This document shows positions 8,773 through 17,691 of a DNA stretch of 64,000 nt, in pieces; the stretch's first letter is position 1; each line of letters opens with the position of its first letter. The stretch covers positions 1,178,001-1,242,000 of the forward strand of contig NZ_CP032762.1 in assembly GCF_003641205.1 (NCBI RefSeq), read 5' to 3'. Below the pieces are notes generated by a model. It worked only from the letters and a program-made list of their open reading frames with translations, searched no databases and was not told where the DNA came from. The stretch is from Rhodococcus sp. P1Y (GTDB lineage Bacteria; Actinomycetota; Actinomycetes; Mycobacteriales; Mycobacteriaceae). The translations under genes were made by a program, and so were the position numbers.

Positions 8773-10119
8773 ATGAACGCGCAGACCACCACCCCGGTCG
8801 TCACCGAGATGCGAGTCGTCCCCATTGCGGGCCACGACGGCATGTTGCTCAACCTCAGTGGAGCGCACGCCCCGTACTTCACCAGGAACCTCGTTGTTCT
8901 CACCGACTCGAACGGACACGTCGGTGTCGGGGAAGTTCCGGGCGGAGAGCCGATCAGGAAAACCCTCGAAGATGCTCAGCCGCTGGTCGAGGGCGCGAGC
9001 ATCGGTACGTACAACGCAGTGCTGGGATCCATGCGCGCAGCGTTCGCCGATCGCGATTCCAGTGGCCGCGGTGCGCAGACGTTCGACCTGCGTATCGCTG
9101 TTCACGCGGTCACCGCCGTGGAATCAGCGCTGCTGGACTTGCTCGGTCAGCACCTCGGCGTCAGTGTTGCTGCGTTACTCGGTGACGGGCAGCAGCGCGA
9201 GAAGGTTCAGGCGCTCGGTTACCTCTTCTTCGTCGGCGATGCAGGCAAGACGGATCTGGCGTACCGCACACCTGCCGACGAGGCCGCAGGCTCCGACGAG
9301 TGGTCACGCATCCGTCACTCCGTGGCGCTGACCCCCGACGCCGTCGTGCGCCTCGCCGAAGCCGCGCAGGCTCGCTACGGATTTCAGGACTTCAAGCTCA
9401 AGGGTGGCGTGCTCCCGGCGGCGGAGGAGGCGGCGGCAGTGACGGCACTGGCCGAGCGATTCCCGGACGCGCGAATCACGTTGGATCCCAACGGTGGATG
9501 GCTTCTGAAGGACGCAATCGAGACCTGCCGTGGTTTGCGCGACGTGCTGGCCTACGCCGAGGACCCGGTGGGGCCCGAAGGCGGTTTCTCCGGCCGCGAG
9601 GTGATGGCGGAGTTCAAGCGCGCGACGGGATTGCCGACCGCCACCAATATGATCGCCACCGACTGGCGGGAGATGGGCCATACCATTCGCTCCGGCGCCG
9701 TCGACATTCCGTTGGCGGACCCGCACTTCTGGACGATGAACGGTTCCGTGCGTGTTGCGCAGCTGTGCGACGCCTGGGGCCTGACGTGGGGATCGCACTC
9801 CAACAACCATTTCGACGTCTCACTCGCTATGTTCACTCACGTCGCAGCTGCTGCGCCGGGGAACATCACCGCGATCGACACGCATTGGATCTGGCAGGAC
9901 GGCCAGCGAGTGACCAAGGAGCCCTTCGAGATCGAAGGGGGATACCTGACGGTCCCCGACAAGCCCGGCCTCGGAGTAGAACTCGATTGGGACCGCGTCG
10001 ATGCTGCACACGAGTTGTACCAGCGTGAGGGCCTCGGCGCACGCGACGACTCCATAGGAATGCAGTATCTGATCGACGGATGGGCCTTCGACAGCAAGCG
10101 CCCAGCGCTCGTGCGATGA
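8773..10119 (+). CDS. gudD: Glucarate dehydratase
   Basis: A 448-residue enzyme close to the canonical GudD length. It converts D-glucarate to 5-keto-4-deoxyglucarate. Visible active-site residues are Lys208 and Lys210 (FKLKGG), Asp238 and Asn240 (LDPNGG), Glu263 (AEDPVG), Asn292 (ATNM) and His342 (SHSNNH). The ATG at 8773 is chosen because the family N-terminus ([14 protein letters not shown]) follows it; a frame-open start at 8722 is less likely. Its stop overlaps the start of a D-2-hydroxyacid dehydrogenase gene (ATGA). It is divergent from the first aldarate operon and better matches standard GudD than the copy at 4647. Confidence 0.93.
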   Translation: MNAQTTTPVVTEMRVVPIAGHDGMLLNLSGAHAPYFTRNLVVLTDSNGHVGVGEVPGGEPIRKTLEDAQPLVEGASIGTYNAVLGSMRAAFADRDSSGRGAQTFDLRIAVHAVTAVESALLDLLGQHLGVSVAALLGDGQQREKVQALGYLFFVGDAGKTDLAYRTPADEAAGSDEWSRIRHSVALTPDAVVRLAEAAQARYGFQDFKLKGGVLPAAEEAAAVTALAERFPDARITLDPNGGWLLKDAIETCRGLRDVLAYAEDPVGPEGGFSGREVMAEFKRATGLPTATNMIATDWREMGHTIRSGAVDIPLADPHFWTMNGSVRVAQLCDAWGLTWGSHSNNHFDVSLAMFTHVAAAAPGNITAIDTHWIWQDGQRVTKEPFEIEGGYLTVPDKPGLGVELDWDRVDAAHELYQREGLGARDDSIGMQYLIDGWAFDSKRPALVR

Positions 10120-11057
10120 AGATTGTCGTCGGCGATCGGAATGTACTGCCGCACCGGGCCGAGTTCGAGAAGGCGTTGCCGGATCGAGCCGAGGTCGTAT
10201 GGGTCGTCCCTTTCGATGAATCCAGAGTTATCGCCGAATTGGCCGTTGCCGACGTGTACGTCGGGGGCAAGTTCAGTGCGGCGATGGGCGCCGCGGCGCC
10301 TGCATTGAAGATGGTGCACGTCGCAGGGGCCGGAACGGACAATGTCGATCGGTCGGGTCTCGGACCGGATGTGGAGGTGTGCAACACGTTCCATCACGAG
10401 CAGTCGATCGCGGAGTACATCGTCTCGGCCACCGTCATGCTGCGTCGTAAATTCTTGGCGCAGGATCGTGCGCTGCGGACCGGAGTGTTCCAGACGTCGG
10501 TCTACGACCCGACCATTCCGCAACCGTTGTCGCTCAACGGCGCCCGGGTGGGATTCGTCGGATTCGGGCACATCGGTCAGCGGGCGTGGAGGCTCTTCGA
10601 AGCTTTCGGAGCCCACGGTGCGGCCGTCACGGGCAGCGGAAATGCGTCGTCAGACAGTCTCGAGTGGAGTGCTGACGCGTCGTGGCTCGGAACCTTGATG
10701 GACTGGGCCGACATCGTCGTGGTGTCTGCACCGCTGACCGACAAGACGCGCGGGATGATCGGCGCTGACGAGCTGGGAAGGCTCGGACGTGACGGCATTG
10801 TTGTCAACGTGGGTCGGGGGCCGTTGGTTCAGGAGCAGGCGCTGTTCGATGCGTTGTCTCGAAACGTGATTGCGGCTGCCGCCATCGACGTCTGGTACCA
10901 GTACCCCGGTACCGACGGTGTCGGCCAGCCGAGCGAACTACCGTTCGCGGACCTGGAGAACATCCTGATGACGCCGCATTCCTCGGGTGTCACCCACCAC
11001 ACCTTCGTCGGGCGGGTCGCGGATATCGCCGCGAACATCGGGCGACTTCAGGACTGA
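10116..11057 (+). CDS. D-2-hydroxyacid dehydrogenase-like protein with atypical active site
   Basis: A 313-residue member of the D-isomer-specific 2-hydroxyacid dehydrogenase family. The nucleotide-binding motif [10 protein letters not shown] is intact, catalytic Arg234 is in NVGRGPL, and His288 is in MTPHSSG. The usual acidic partner in the D-x-F-x-x-EP segment is missing: the sequence reads [10 protein letters not shown]. The enzyme may therefore have altered catalysis or substrate. It overlaps gudD by ATGA, so translation is coupled and it should act on an aldarate-derived or related keto acid. It is only distantly similar to the dehydrogenase at 2104. Confidence 0.82.
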   Translation: MKIVVGDRNVLPHRAEFEKALPDRAEVVWVVPFDESRVIAELAVADVYVGGKFSAAMGAAAPALKMVHVAGAGTDNVDRSGLGPDVEVCNTFHHEQSIAEYIVSATVMLRRKFLAQDRALRTGVFQTSVYDPTIPQPLSLNGARVGFVGFGHIGQRAWRLFEAFGAHGAAVTGSGNASSDSLEWSADASWLGTLMDWADIVVVSAPLTDKTRGMIGADELGRLGRDGIVVNVGRGPLVQEQALFDALSRNVIAAAAIDVWYQYPGTDGVGQPSELPFADLENILMTPHSSGVTHHTFVGRVADIAANIGRLQD

Positions 11058-11067
11058 CGGCTCGCCC

Positions 11068-11115
11068 CCAGTGGCGCGGTTAGGGCCCCTGTAGGGCACT
11101 TAACCGTGCCACTGG
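11068..11115. terminator. Family A hairpin, locus 1
   Basis: Arms CCAGTGGCGCGGTTA and TAACCGTGCCACTGG pair with one mismatch around an 18-base centre. It lies between the convergent ends of the hydroxyacid dehydrogenase and IclR genes. The same outer arms recur at 23713, 25091, 33211 and 35561. There is no T-tract. Confidence 0.7.
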
Positions 11116-11146
11116 CGCGGAGCGCCCTTGGATCACTGCGGAGCGC

Positions 11147-12022
11147 CTACCGCACGCCCTCGGCCCGGAGTTCGCGAGCCCAGGCGTCGGCGTGTGTGGT
11201 CAGGACGCCGGCGATACGCTCCAGTTCTCCGGGATACGACGCCACCTCCGCCGGCATGGACACGCTGAGCGCATCGGTGGCGGGGATCCGATACGGCACG
11301 ACGGTGGCGATGCAGACGACGCCGACAGTGCCCTGTTCCTGCTCGAGTGACCATCCGCGCCTGCGGACCTCGGCAAGTTCGGCAATGAGCGCATCGCGGT
11401 CGACGATGGTGTTGTCGGTGTATCGCTCCAGAGTCTTCGGAAGGAGCCGGGTGACTTCGTCGGTGGTGAGCTCCGCGAGCAACGCCTGACCCAGCGCGGT
11501 GACATGGGTGGGCAACTTGCGGCCGACGCGGTGCATTCGGCGAACTTCCAGTTTCGACCCTCGGCTGGCGAGGTAGATGACGTGGTCCTCGTCGCGCCGC
11601 GCGAAGTGAACGGTGTGGCGAACGTCCGAGCGAAGCGCTTCGAGCACCGCCGCGGCACGCCCGACCACGGAATCCTTGTCGAGGTACGACGTACCGGTCA
11701 GCAGGGCGTGAGTGCCGATGCCGTAGCGCGAACCCGACTCGTCGGCCTCGATCCACCGCAGTTCCTTCAGGGTGCGCAGGAGCGCGTGCAAGGACGATCT
11801 CGGGTACTTGCACGCCTCCTGCAGCTCGCCCAGACTCATCCGCGTCGGCGAGGCCGCCAGCGTCTCGAGGATGTGGATGGTCCGTTCGGCAGACTTCACC
11901 GGCTGGGTGTCGGGAGTGGAGCCTGCGGAATGACCAGAAGATCCGGGAGTAACCGCTTTGACGTCGTTCACCATGAGGACAGTGTCCCTCATATGGAACG
12001 CAGTTTCACCCCTGGACACCAT
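11147..12022 (-). CDS. IclR-family transcriptional regulator
   Basis: An IclR regulator with an N-terminal winged helix (VKSAERTIHILETLAASPTRMSLGELQ then PRSSLHALLRTLKELRW) and a C-terminal GAF-like effector domain (TVGVVCIATVVPYRIPATDALSVS). The start is uncertain. The ATG at 12022 follows the upstream stop by five bases and has AGGAG 11 bases before it; ATGs at 11992 and 11974 are alternatives. All candidates place a GHSAGSTP segment, encoded by the dispersed 33-bp repeat, just before the DNA-binding domain. It is the last gene of the minus-strand operon permease-permease-binding protein-enolase-IclR, so it probably controls that operon and the distant ATPase gene. Confidence 0.85.
   Translation of the reverse strand: MVSRGETAFHMRDTVLMVNDVKAVTPGSSGHSAGSTPDTQPVKSAERTIHILETLAASPTRMSLGELQEACKYPRSSLHALLRTLKELRWIEADESGSRYGIGTHALLTGTSYLDKDSVVGRAAAVLEALRSDVRHTVHFARRDEDHVIYLASRGSKLEVRRMHRVGRKLPTHVTALGQALLAELTTDEVTRLLPKTLERYTDNTIVDRDALIAELAEVRRRGWSLEQEQGTVGVVCIATVVPYRIPATDALSVSMPAEVASYPGELERIAGVLTTHADAWARELRAEGVR
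11913..11938. repeat. Copy of dispersed 33-bp coding minisatellite
   Basis: Core GAGTGGAGCCTGCGGAATGA inside the 5' part of the IclR gene. On the coding (minus) strand it reads SGHSAGSTP, the same frame as the copies at 1643 and 53966. Confidence 0.85.
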
Positions 12023-12027
12023 GTAAC

Positions 12028-13188
12028 TCAGTACTCCTGGACGAGATTGGCCGAGATGTACTCGAAATCGATCTCTTCTCCCAGGCCAGGGCGGTCGGGC
12101 ATGTGCACGATTCCGTTCTCGTCGATGGGATCGACGATGGACTTCACGTGCGGAGGAACCCAGTCGTAGTCGGTGTGCGGGTGCAACAGGCCCCGCTCGT
12201 ACCACTGGACGTTGGGCGCACCGCCGACGAGTGCGAGGTTGGGTGCACCGTTGCCGTGGATCTCGCAGTCGAGCCCGAACCCGTCTGCCATGTGGACGGT
12301 CTTGAGAGCGGGCGTGATGCCGCCCCCGTTCATCGCGCCGACCCGCAGAATGTCGCAGGCCTCGTTGACGATCCACTCCGAGCGCGACCTGTGCCTGCCC
12401 GGTGTGGTCTCCGGCCCGATGACAGGCGTGTCGATCTGGTCGGCGAGCCACTTGTACGAGCGCAGCGAGAACTCGTCCATCGGCTCTTCGATCCAGTCGA
12501 ACTTCAGCCGATCGAGTTCACGGCCGAGCGTGAGAGCCTGGGTACGCGAGTACCAGTGATAACCGTCGAGCATCAGTGAAAAACCGGGTCCGACGGCGTC
12601 GCGCACCGCAGCGCAGGCGTCGATGTCGCGGTGGACGTCGGGCGCCCCTGGCAGCGGCGGCATCCAGGTGTGCAGTTTGATGCCCTGGTAACCGCGGGCC
12701 TTCAGGTCGACGGCAAAGGCCGCGTAGTCCTCGGGCGAGGACAGTCCGCCCGGGGTCTCGTCGCCGCACATCGTGCTCGCATAGGCCTTCACTTCCGAAC
12801 GCGCACCGCCCAGCAACTTCCACACCGGGGTGTCGAACTTGTTGCCCGCCAGATCCCACAGGGCCTGGTCGATGTAGCTGAGCGTGTGCTCGGGTAGTTC
12901 GACCGCCTTGGTGCGCTGCCGGATGGCGAACTTCTTCTCGATCGCCTCGCGGGCCAATGGATCGGTGCCGATCAGGACTGCGCGGAACGACTGTTCTACC
13001 TGATCCTGACGAAGGTAGTTCGCCTTGCCGAGTGCATACCCGCTGACTCCGTCGGAATCGGTGATACGGAGTACGGCCTGTGTCGTCTGTATCGATGGTC
13101 CTGGATGACGATGTCCGTACGAGTCGACCGCAGTGCGCGCCTCCGTCTTGAACACCTGCACGGCAACTTCCGTGATGACGCTGGACAT
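12028..13188 (-). CDS. Mandelate racemase/enolase-superfamily enzyme, probable sugar-acid dehydratase of unknown substrate
   Basis: A 386-residue enolase-superfamily protein. The first catalytic element is KLH (Lys171-x-His173) instead of the common KxK. Metal ligands appear as Asp208 (MLDGYH), Glu234 or Glu235 (WIEEP) and Glu260 (GPETTPGR), with a possible base at His311 (EIHGNG). It is not GudD or the talarate/galactarate type. The ATG at 13188 is used because GGGGA precedes it by nine bases and an earlier start would overlap the binding-protein stop. It lies between an ABC solute-binding gene and an IclR gene, so it probably acts on the transported acid. The reaction is unassigned. Confidence 0.82.
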   Translation of the reverse strand: MSSVITEVAVQVFKTEARTAVDSYGHRHPGPSIQTTQAVLRITDSDGVSGYALGKANYLRQDQVEQSFRAVLIGTDPLAREAIEKKFAIRQRTKAVELPEHTLSYIDQALWDLAGNKFDTPVWKLLGGARSEVKAYASTMCGDETPGGLSSPEDYAAFAVDLKARGYQGIKLHTWMPPLPGAPDVHRDIDACAAVRDAVGPGFSLMLDGYHWYSRTQALTLGRELDRLKFDWIEEPMDEFSLRSYKWLADQIDTPVIGPETTPGRHRSRSEWIVNEACDILRVGAMNGGGITPALKTVHMADGFGLDCEIHGNGAPNLALVGGAPNVQWYERGLLHPHTDYDWVPPHVKSIVDPIDENGIVHMPDRPGLGEEIDFEYISANLVQEY

Positions 13189-13201
13189 GGTGTCTAATCC
13201 C

Positions 13202-14527
13202 CTATTTGCCCTGACGGGCATCGTATTTGGCCTTGCTGCGGTTGAGCTTCTCGGCGAAGTCGTCGGCGAAATCCTGGGCGCTGAGCTGACCGATGAGCAC
13301 CTTCTGCCACTGGCCGAGCATCTGAACCTGGACGATCTTGCCGAAGTCGGGCAAGTAGTCCGGCGGCGTCACGAGGACGGTCTTCGGATCGTCGAGTGCA
13401 GCCTGCGCTGCCTGCACCGACTCCATCTCCTGGAACGACGGCGCCGAACGGGCGACGGTGTTGACCGGGATCTGTCCGACGTTCTCGTTCCAATACGCCT
13501 GCGACTCCGGAGACGTCATGAACTCGAGGAACTTCCATGCCGCAGCTTGGTGCTGGCTGGATTTGAAGACGGTGTACGACGGGAACGGGTCGGTCATCAC
13601 CGTGCGGACGCCGTTGTCCGCCAGTGGTAGTGCAACCGCACCGACCTTGTCACCGAGTGCCTTCTTGTGGTTACTGAGAGATCCGAGGTTGTGCTGCATC
13701 ATTGCAACCGACCCGCCGCCGAAGCTGGCCACCATCTGCGGGAAGCCGTTGTTGACGTCCGCGGTGGGTGTGTCGACGTCGTAGAGTGCTGCAAATCGTT
13801 CGATGGCCTCGACCATCTCCGGACGGTTGAGCGTCGACTCGCTGCCGTCGAAGAAGTTCTCGATACCTGTGGTGGCGAACATGTGCTGCAGCAGTGGGTA
13901 GATCGATCCGGCGCCGCCGCGGATGGTGAAGCCGTAACGGCCGGCGGACTTGTCGGTGAGTTCGTCTGCGGCCTCGTAGAACTCGTCCCAGGTGTCGGGC
14001 GGCTGGAGTCCGGCTTCGTCGAACCAGTCTGCGCGATACCAGAGTGTGGCGTTGTTGCTGGTGAACGGCAGGCCGTACAGAATATCGCCGCCGCCGGATT
14101 CCTTGGCGGACTCGATGATCTTCGGGTCGTACTCGGCCTTCTGAGGTGACGCAGCGAGGAAGTCGTCCAACGGAATCACTGCATTCTGCGCGACGAGCGG
14201 GGAAAGATACGCCGTCGACACGATGCCGAGGTCGGGCGCCGAACCGCCGGCAAGCGCCGTCTGGTATTTCTGCTGAGCACTGTCCGAGGGCAGTCCGACG
14301 TACTCGATGTCGATACCGGGGTTCGCGGTCTCGAAGCGGCGAATCAGCTCTTCGTACAGCGGGGTTCGGTCGGGGCCGGCGTTGTTGTCCCAAAAGGTGA
14401 GGGTGCCGCTGTTCGGATCGCCGAGTGCGCCGTCGGGCAGGGAGGTCTCCGAGCTGCATCCAGCGAGAACGAGCGCAGCGACGGCGCCGACGAGCAACGT
14501 CCGACGGGTCAGGTGTGTGTTTCTCAT
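13202..14527 (-). CDS. Carbohydrate ABC transporter substrate-binding lipoprotein, family 1
   Basis: A 441-residue extracellular sugar-binding protein (SBP_bac_1). A twin-arginine-like TRRTLL precedes the hydrophobic core and the lipobox LAGC, with Cys24 as lipid attachment site. The central TFWDNNAGPDRTPLYEEL and DGVRTVMTDPFPSYTVFK segments are typical of MalE/UgpB-type proteins. Two permease genes lie immediately upstream in the operon, and no ATPase gene is adjacent. The ligand is inferred to be a uronate, oligouronide or other sugar acid from context only. Confidence 0.9.
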   Translation of the reverse strand: MRNTHLTRRTLLVGAVAALVLAGCSSETSLPDGALGDPNSGTLTFWDNNAGPDRTPLYEELIRRFETANPGIDIEYVGLPSDSAQQKYQTALAGGSAPDLGIVSTAYLSPLVAQNAVIPLDDFLAASPQKAEYDPKIIESAKESGGGDILYGLPFTSNNATLWYRADWFDEAGLQPPDTWDEFYEAADELTDKSAGRYGFTIRGGAGSIYPLLQHMFATTGIENFFDGSESTLNRPEMVEAIERFAALYDVDTPTADVNNGFPQMVASFGGGSVAMMQHNLGSLSNHKKALGDKVGAVALPLADNGVRTVMTDPFPSYTVFKSSQHQAAAWKFLEFMTSPESQAYWNENVGQIPVNTVARSAPSFQEMESVQAAQAALDDPKTVLVTPPDYLPDFGKIVQVQMLGQWQKVLIGQLSAQDFADDFAEKLNRSKAKYDARQGK

Positions 14528-14529
14528 GA

Positions 14530-15411
14530 TCAGCCTTTCACCGCTCCGGCGCTCAGGCCCTGGACGAGGTACTTCTGGATGACGGCGAAGACGGCTACGA
14601 CGGGCACTGCGGCGATGAGTCCGCCGGCCGCGAGGACACCGAAGTCGACGTTGTAGGAGCCGATGGTGTAGCTCAAACCGACTGGCAACGTGAACTTCTC
14701 CTGGCTGCTGATGAACATCAGGCCGAAGAGGAAGTTGTTCCAGCTACCGATGAAGGCGAACGAACCGACGGCGATGAGCCCCGGCCGTAGCAGCGGCAAC
14801 ATGATGAGGCGAAATGCCTTCAGCCGCGAACATCCGTCGACCATCGCAGCTTCTTCCAGCTCCACCGGGATCTGCGAGATGAAACCGGCCATCAGCATTG
14901 CGGCGAGGGGAAGCTGGAACACCGTGTCCGCGACGATGAGTCCGAACAGGTTGTTGACCAGGCCCATCTCGCGGAACACCTGGAACAGGGGGATCAGCAG
15001 CATCGCACCTGGTACGAACTGGCTGCACAGCAGCGCCATCACCAGTGGGATCTTGGCGCGGAACTTGAAGCGCGCCAACGCGTATCCCGTGGCGAGTGCG
15101 ACGAAGGTGGTGAGCACCAACGAAAGGCCCGCGACGATGAGCGAGTTCTTGAAGAAGAAGCTGAAGCCTAGGGTGTTCCAGACGGTGTCGAAATGATCGA
15201 ACGTGATGGGCCAGGGGAGCATGCTGTTCGAGCCTGCTGGCCTGAACGCGAACACGATCATCCAGTAGAACGGAACGAGCGTGAAGAGGAGGTAGAGCGC
15301 GAGCGGGAAGCCGACGCTGAAGAAGCGAGGCTTCTTGGTATGTACGCGCAGTTCGTTGTGGGAGTCGCTTGCCGGGGAGGTGATCACCGGTCGATCGGCT
15401 GTAGTGGTCAT
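14530..15411 (-). CDS. Carbohydrate ABC transporter permease, MalG type
   Basis: A 293-residue six-helix permease. The EAA loop that contacts the ATPase is visible as ELEEAAMVDGCSRLKAFRLIMLPLL. The start at 15411 (MTTTADRP) is preferred over the upstream open frame because the preceding permease stops only five bases earlier. The binding-protein gene follows after two bases. It pairs with the MalF-type permease at 15417 to form the membrane channel. Confidence 0.9.
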   Translation of the reverse strand: MTTTADRPVITSPASDSHNELRVHTKKPRFFSVGFPLALYLLFTLVPFYWMIVFAFRPAGSNSMLPWPITFDHFDTVWNTLGFSFFFKNSLIVAGLSLVLTTFVALATGYALARFKFRAKIPLVMALLCSQFVPGAMLLIPLFQVFREMGLVNNLFGLIVADTVFQLPLAAMLMAGFISQIPVELEEAAMVDGCSRLKAFRLIMLPLLRPGLIAVGSFAFIGSWNNFLFGLMFISSQEKFTLPVGLSYTIGSYNVDFGVLAAGGLIAAVPVVAVFAVIQKYLVQGLSAGAVKG

Positions 15412-15416
15412 GTATC

Positions 15417-16358
15417 TCAGGCCTTGTCGCTGTTGAACTTGCTCAGGCGCAAGTAGAGGATCGAGCAGAAGAGCAGGATCACGAATGCCACGGTGGTCAG
15501 GGCCGAGCCGTATCCGAAGTCCTGGGCGGTGGTGGCGAGTTGCGAAACATAGAGTGGCAGTGTCGTTGTCACGTCCGCTGGGCCACCGGCGGTGAGTGTG
15601 TAGAGCAGGTCGACGTTGTTGAACTCCCACACACCGCGAAGCAGCGTCGAGAGGATGATGACTGCCTTGAGGTGCGGGAGGGTGACGAAACGGAAACGCT
15701 GCCAGCGGTTTGCGCCGTCGACGTTCGCAGCCTCGTAGAGGTCTTTGGGAGCGCTCTGCAGTTCAGCGAGAATCAGGATCGCGAAGAACGGTACGCCGCG
15801 CCACAATTCAGCAACGCTCGTTGCCCAGAATGCGGTGTCGGGATCTGCGATGGGAGCGGCAGTGCCGTCGCCGATGCCCATGTTGCCGAGCAGCTTGAAC
15901 AAGCCTGTCGACGGGTTGTAGATCAGCAACCAGATGCCCGTGGTGAGCACGCCGGAGACGGCCCACGGCGAGAACACCAGTGCGCGAGCAAGTCCGCGTC
16001 CGCGGAAGACCTCGTTGACGAGCAGTGCCAGGCCGAGACCGAGGATCAGCTGGAAGACGACCTGGACGCCAACCCACTTGGCCGTGACGACCAAGCTGTT
16101 CCAGAAGGCGTCGTCGGCGAACATGAGCTTGAAGTTCTCGAGCCCGGCAAAACCGTTGTCCCACGGTGTTGTCGGATTGTAGAACTGGAGGCTGTAGTAG
16201 AAGACGCTACCGACCGGGTAGAAGATGAATACCGCGAGCAGAACGACAACCGGGGCGATGAGGATGTACGGCGCCGAGATGCGGCGCTTCTTGCGGATCG
16301 GGGCTGAGGCGGCGGGCGCCTGCTTGCCTCCCGATCTCGGTGGGGTGGTGGTGACCAT
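15417..16358 (-). CDS. Carbohydrate ABC transporter permease, MalF type
   Basis: A 313-residue permease with a charged cytoplasmic N-terminus (KKRRIS) followed by six predicted helices starting SAPYILIAPVVVLL. The EAA loop reads DLYEAANVDGANRWQRFRFVTLPHLK. It is the first gene of the operon that runs to the IclR gene. A 16-bp perfect palindrome about 170 bases upstream is a candidate operator. Confidence 0.9.
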   Translation of the reverse strand: MVTTTPPRSGGKQAPAASAPIRKKRRISAPYILIAPVVVLLAVFIFYPVGSVFYYSLQFYNPTTPWDNGFAGLENFKLMFADDAFWNSLVVTAKWVGVQVVFQLILGLGLALLVNEVFRGRGLARALVFSPWAVSGVLTTGIWLLIYNPSTGLFKLLGNMGIGDGTAAPIADPDTAFWATSVAELWRGVPFFAILILAELQSAPKDLYEAANVDGANRWQRFRFVTLPHLKAVIILSTLLRGVWEFNNVDLLYTLTAGGPADVTTTLPLYVSQLATTAQDFGYGSALTTVAFVILLFCSILYLRLSKFNSDKA

Positions 16359-16612
16359 TTCAGGGACGCTCCGAGTATGTCGGGCCGGTGGAGGCCGGCG
16401 GTCTGGGGTCTGTCGTGTCGGCTTGATTGCCGGAGGCTGCTGGGTTCACGGTCGAACGGGAAGCGAGGTGATCCACGAGGTTCGCGCTGCACGCGCGTCG
16501 TTCGGGTCTCTCTCGCTCATCCTCGTCCGTTCATATATATGAACTCACGTCTTCTATGTGAATTTCTCGATTTACTATGACGGCAGTCACAAGGCATGTC
16601 AAGCGTGATCGG
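16359..16612. promoter_or_regulatory. Promoter/operator region of the sugar-acid ABC operon
   Basis: The gap contains the perfect palindrome GTTCATATATATGAAC at 16529-16544 and, on the minus strand, a TTCACATA half-site at 16555-16562. A similar palindrome, TTCACATACGTGAA, lies before the ABC ATPase gene at 20032-20045. They may be binding sites for the IclR regulator at the end of the operon. No gene is seen here. Confidence 0.5.
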
Positions 16613-17647
16613 TCATACGTGCCGCTGCAGCCAGAGGGCCACTTCGTCCTGCATGTCCGACGAGAACCGATGGCCGTGCGAAAACCACTGCGTGAGCAGG
16701 GCTTCGGTGCCTGCATACGCTCGCACGAGTGCAGCCTCGGCGTCGCGCATCCCGTCGATTCCAAAATGTGCGTCGTCCTGGGCGAATTGGACCAGGAGGG
16801 GCGTCGGGCATCCGGAAGCGACCACATCGGGCCAATCGCACACGGCCGGCAGGCCGGGAGTGATCATCAGCCAGGTGGTGTCGTCGGCATGACCGTCGGC
16901 AATGTCGGCGAAGGTACTGGTCATCGCGGTGACGACGGCAGCGGTCACATCTGCCGCAGCCAGCAGGTGTGCGACGCGTGCGCCACCTCCGGAGAACCCG
17001 GTGGTAGCGATACGCGAGGGGTCGACGCCGGGGAGGCTGCGTAGGACGGCAAGGGCGACTAGGTCCTCGTGCAGCACCTGCCCGGCCAGGGAGGACCCCG
17101 TCAGCGCAGCAACTTTGGCGAGGCCGTGTTCGTGCTCACGGGCGGCGACTTCGTACCCGCGTTCGTCCATGTCGGCTGCCTTGCGCGCGCGTTCCGGCAA
17201 TTCGTTCCAGGGGATGCGGCGGCTTCCCCACGGGAACGCGTCGTGAACTAGCACTGCGAAGCCGGCTGCGACGAGCCCTGCTGCGACGGATCGGCCGTCG
17301 TACCCGTGTTTTCGCAGTTCGGGGATGCCCGGAGCGGGCCCGTCTGGACCGTCGGCGACCTTCTCCTTGCCATAGAACTTCATCCCGTCGTGACCGTGCA
17401 TGAGGAGGACTGCGGGCAGGTCGTCGGTGCCGGTCGTTGCGGGTTTCAGGAGCCATGCCTCGGTCGCGGTGCTCTGGCCGGGGACGGTCCACGTCAACTC
17501 GACGCCATCGATGCCCTCGCGCGTCCAGCTGCGTCCGAAGGTGGGTTCGGGAGCGTCTTCGGGCAGGTCATCACTGGCGCCGAGGGCTTGCAGGATGGAT
17601 GTGCGCAGGACGGATCGTGGACAGTGTGCGTCCGAATGTGTTCCCAT
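16613..17647 (-). CDS. Alpha/beta hydrolase (dienelactone hydrolase/acetyl xylan esterase-like)
   Basis: A 344-residue alpha/beta hydrolase. The nucleophile elbow is GFSGGGARV with Ser219; Asp291 or Asp292 (FAQDDAHF) and His324 or His326 (SHGHRF) are candidate triad partners. The oxyanion segment is LLMHGHDG. No signal peptide is seen, so it should act in the cytoplasm. The ATG at 17647 is chosen because the upstream open frame lacks family character. It is divergent, by 44 bases, from an uncharacterised gene, and sits between two parts of a sugar-acid ABC importer. Removal of an ester or lactone from an imported compound is a reasonable guess. Confidence 0.75.
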   Translation of the reverse strand: MGTHSDAHCPRSVLRTSILQALGASDDLPEDAPEPTFGRSWTREGIDGVELTWTVPGQSTATEAWLLKPATTGTDDLPAVLLMHGHDGMKFYGKEKVADGPDGPAPGIPELRKHGYDGRSVAAGLVAAGFAVLVHDAFPWGSRRIPWNELPERARKAADMDERGYEVAAREHEHGLAKVAALTGSSLAGQVLHEDLVALAVLRSLPGVDPSRIATTGFSGGGARVAHLLAAADVTAAVVTAMTSTFADIADGHADDTTWLMITPGLPAVCDWPDVVASGCPTPLLVQFAQDDAHFGIDGMRDAEAALVRAYAGTEALLTQWFSHGHRFSSDMQDEVALWLQRHV

Positions 17648-17691
17648 GTGTGAACTCCGTCCTGTCTGTTGAATAAATGAAGGGCCGTTCA

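Noticed and set aside
11069..11115. Insertion-sequence ends or attachment site
   Set aside because: No transposase or integrase gene and no target duplications are visible near any family A hairpin, and the arms face each other over fewer than 30 bases.
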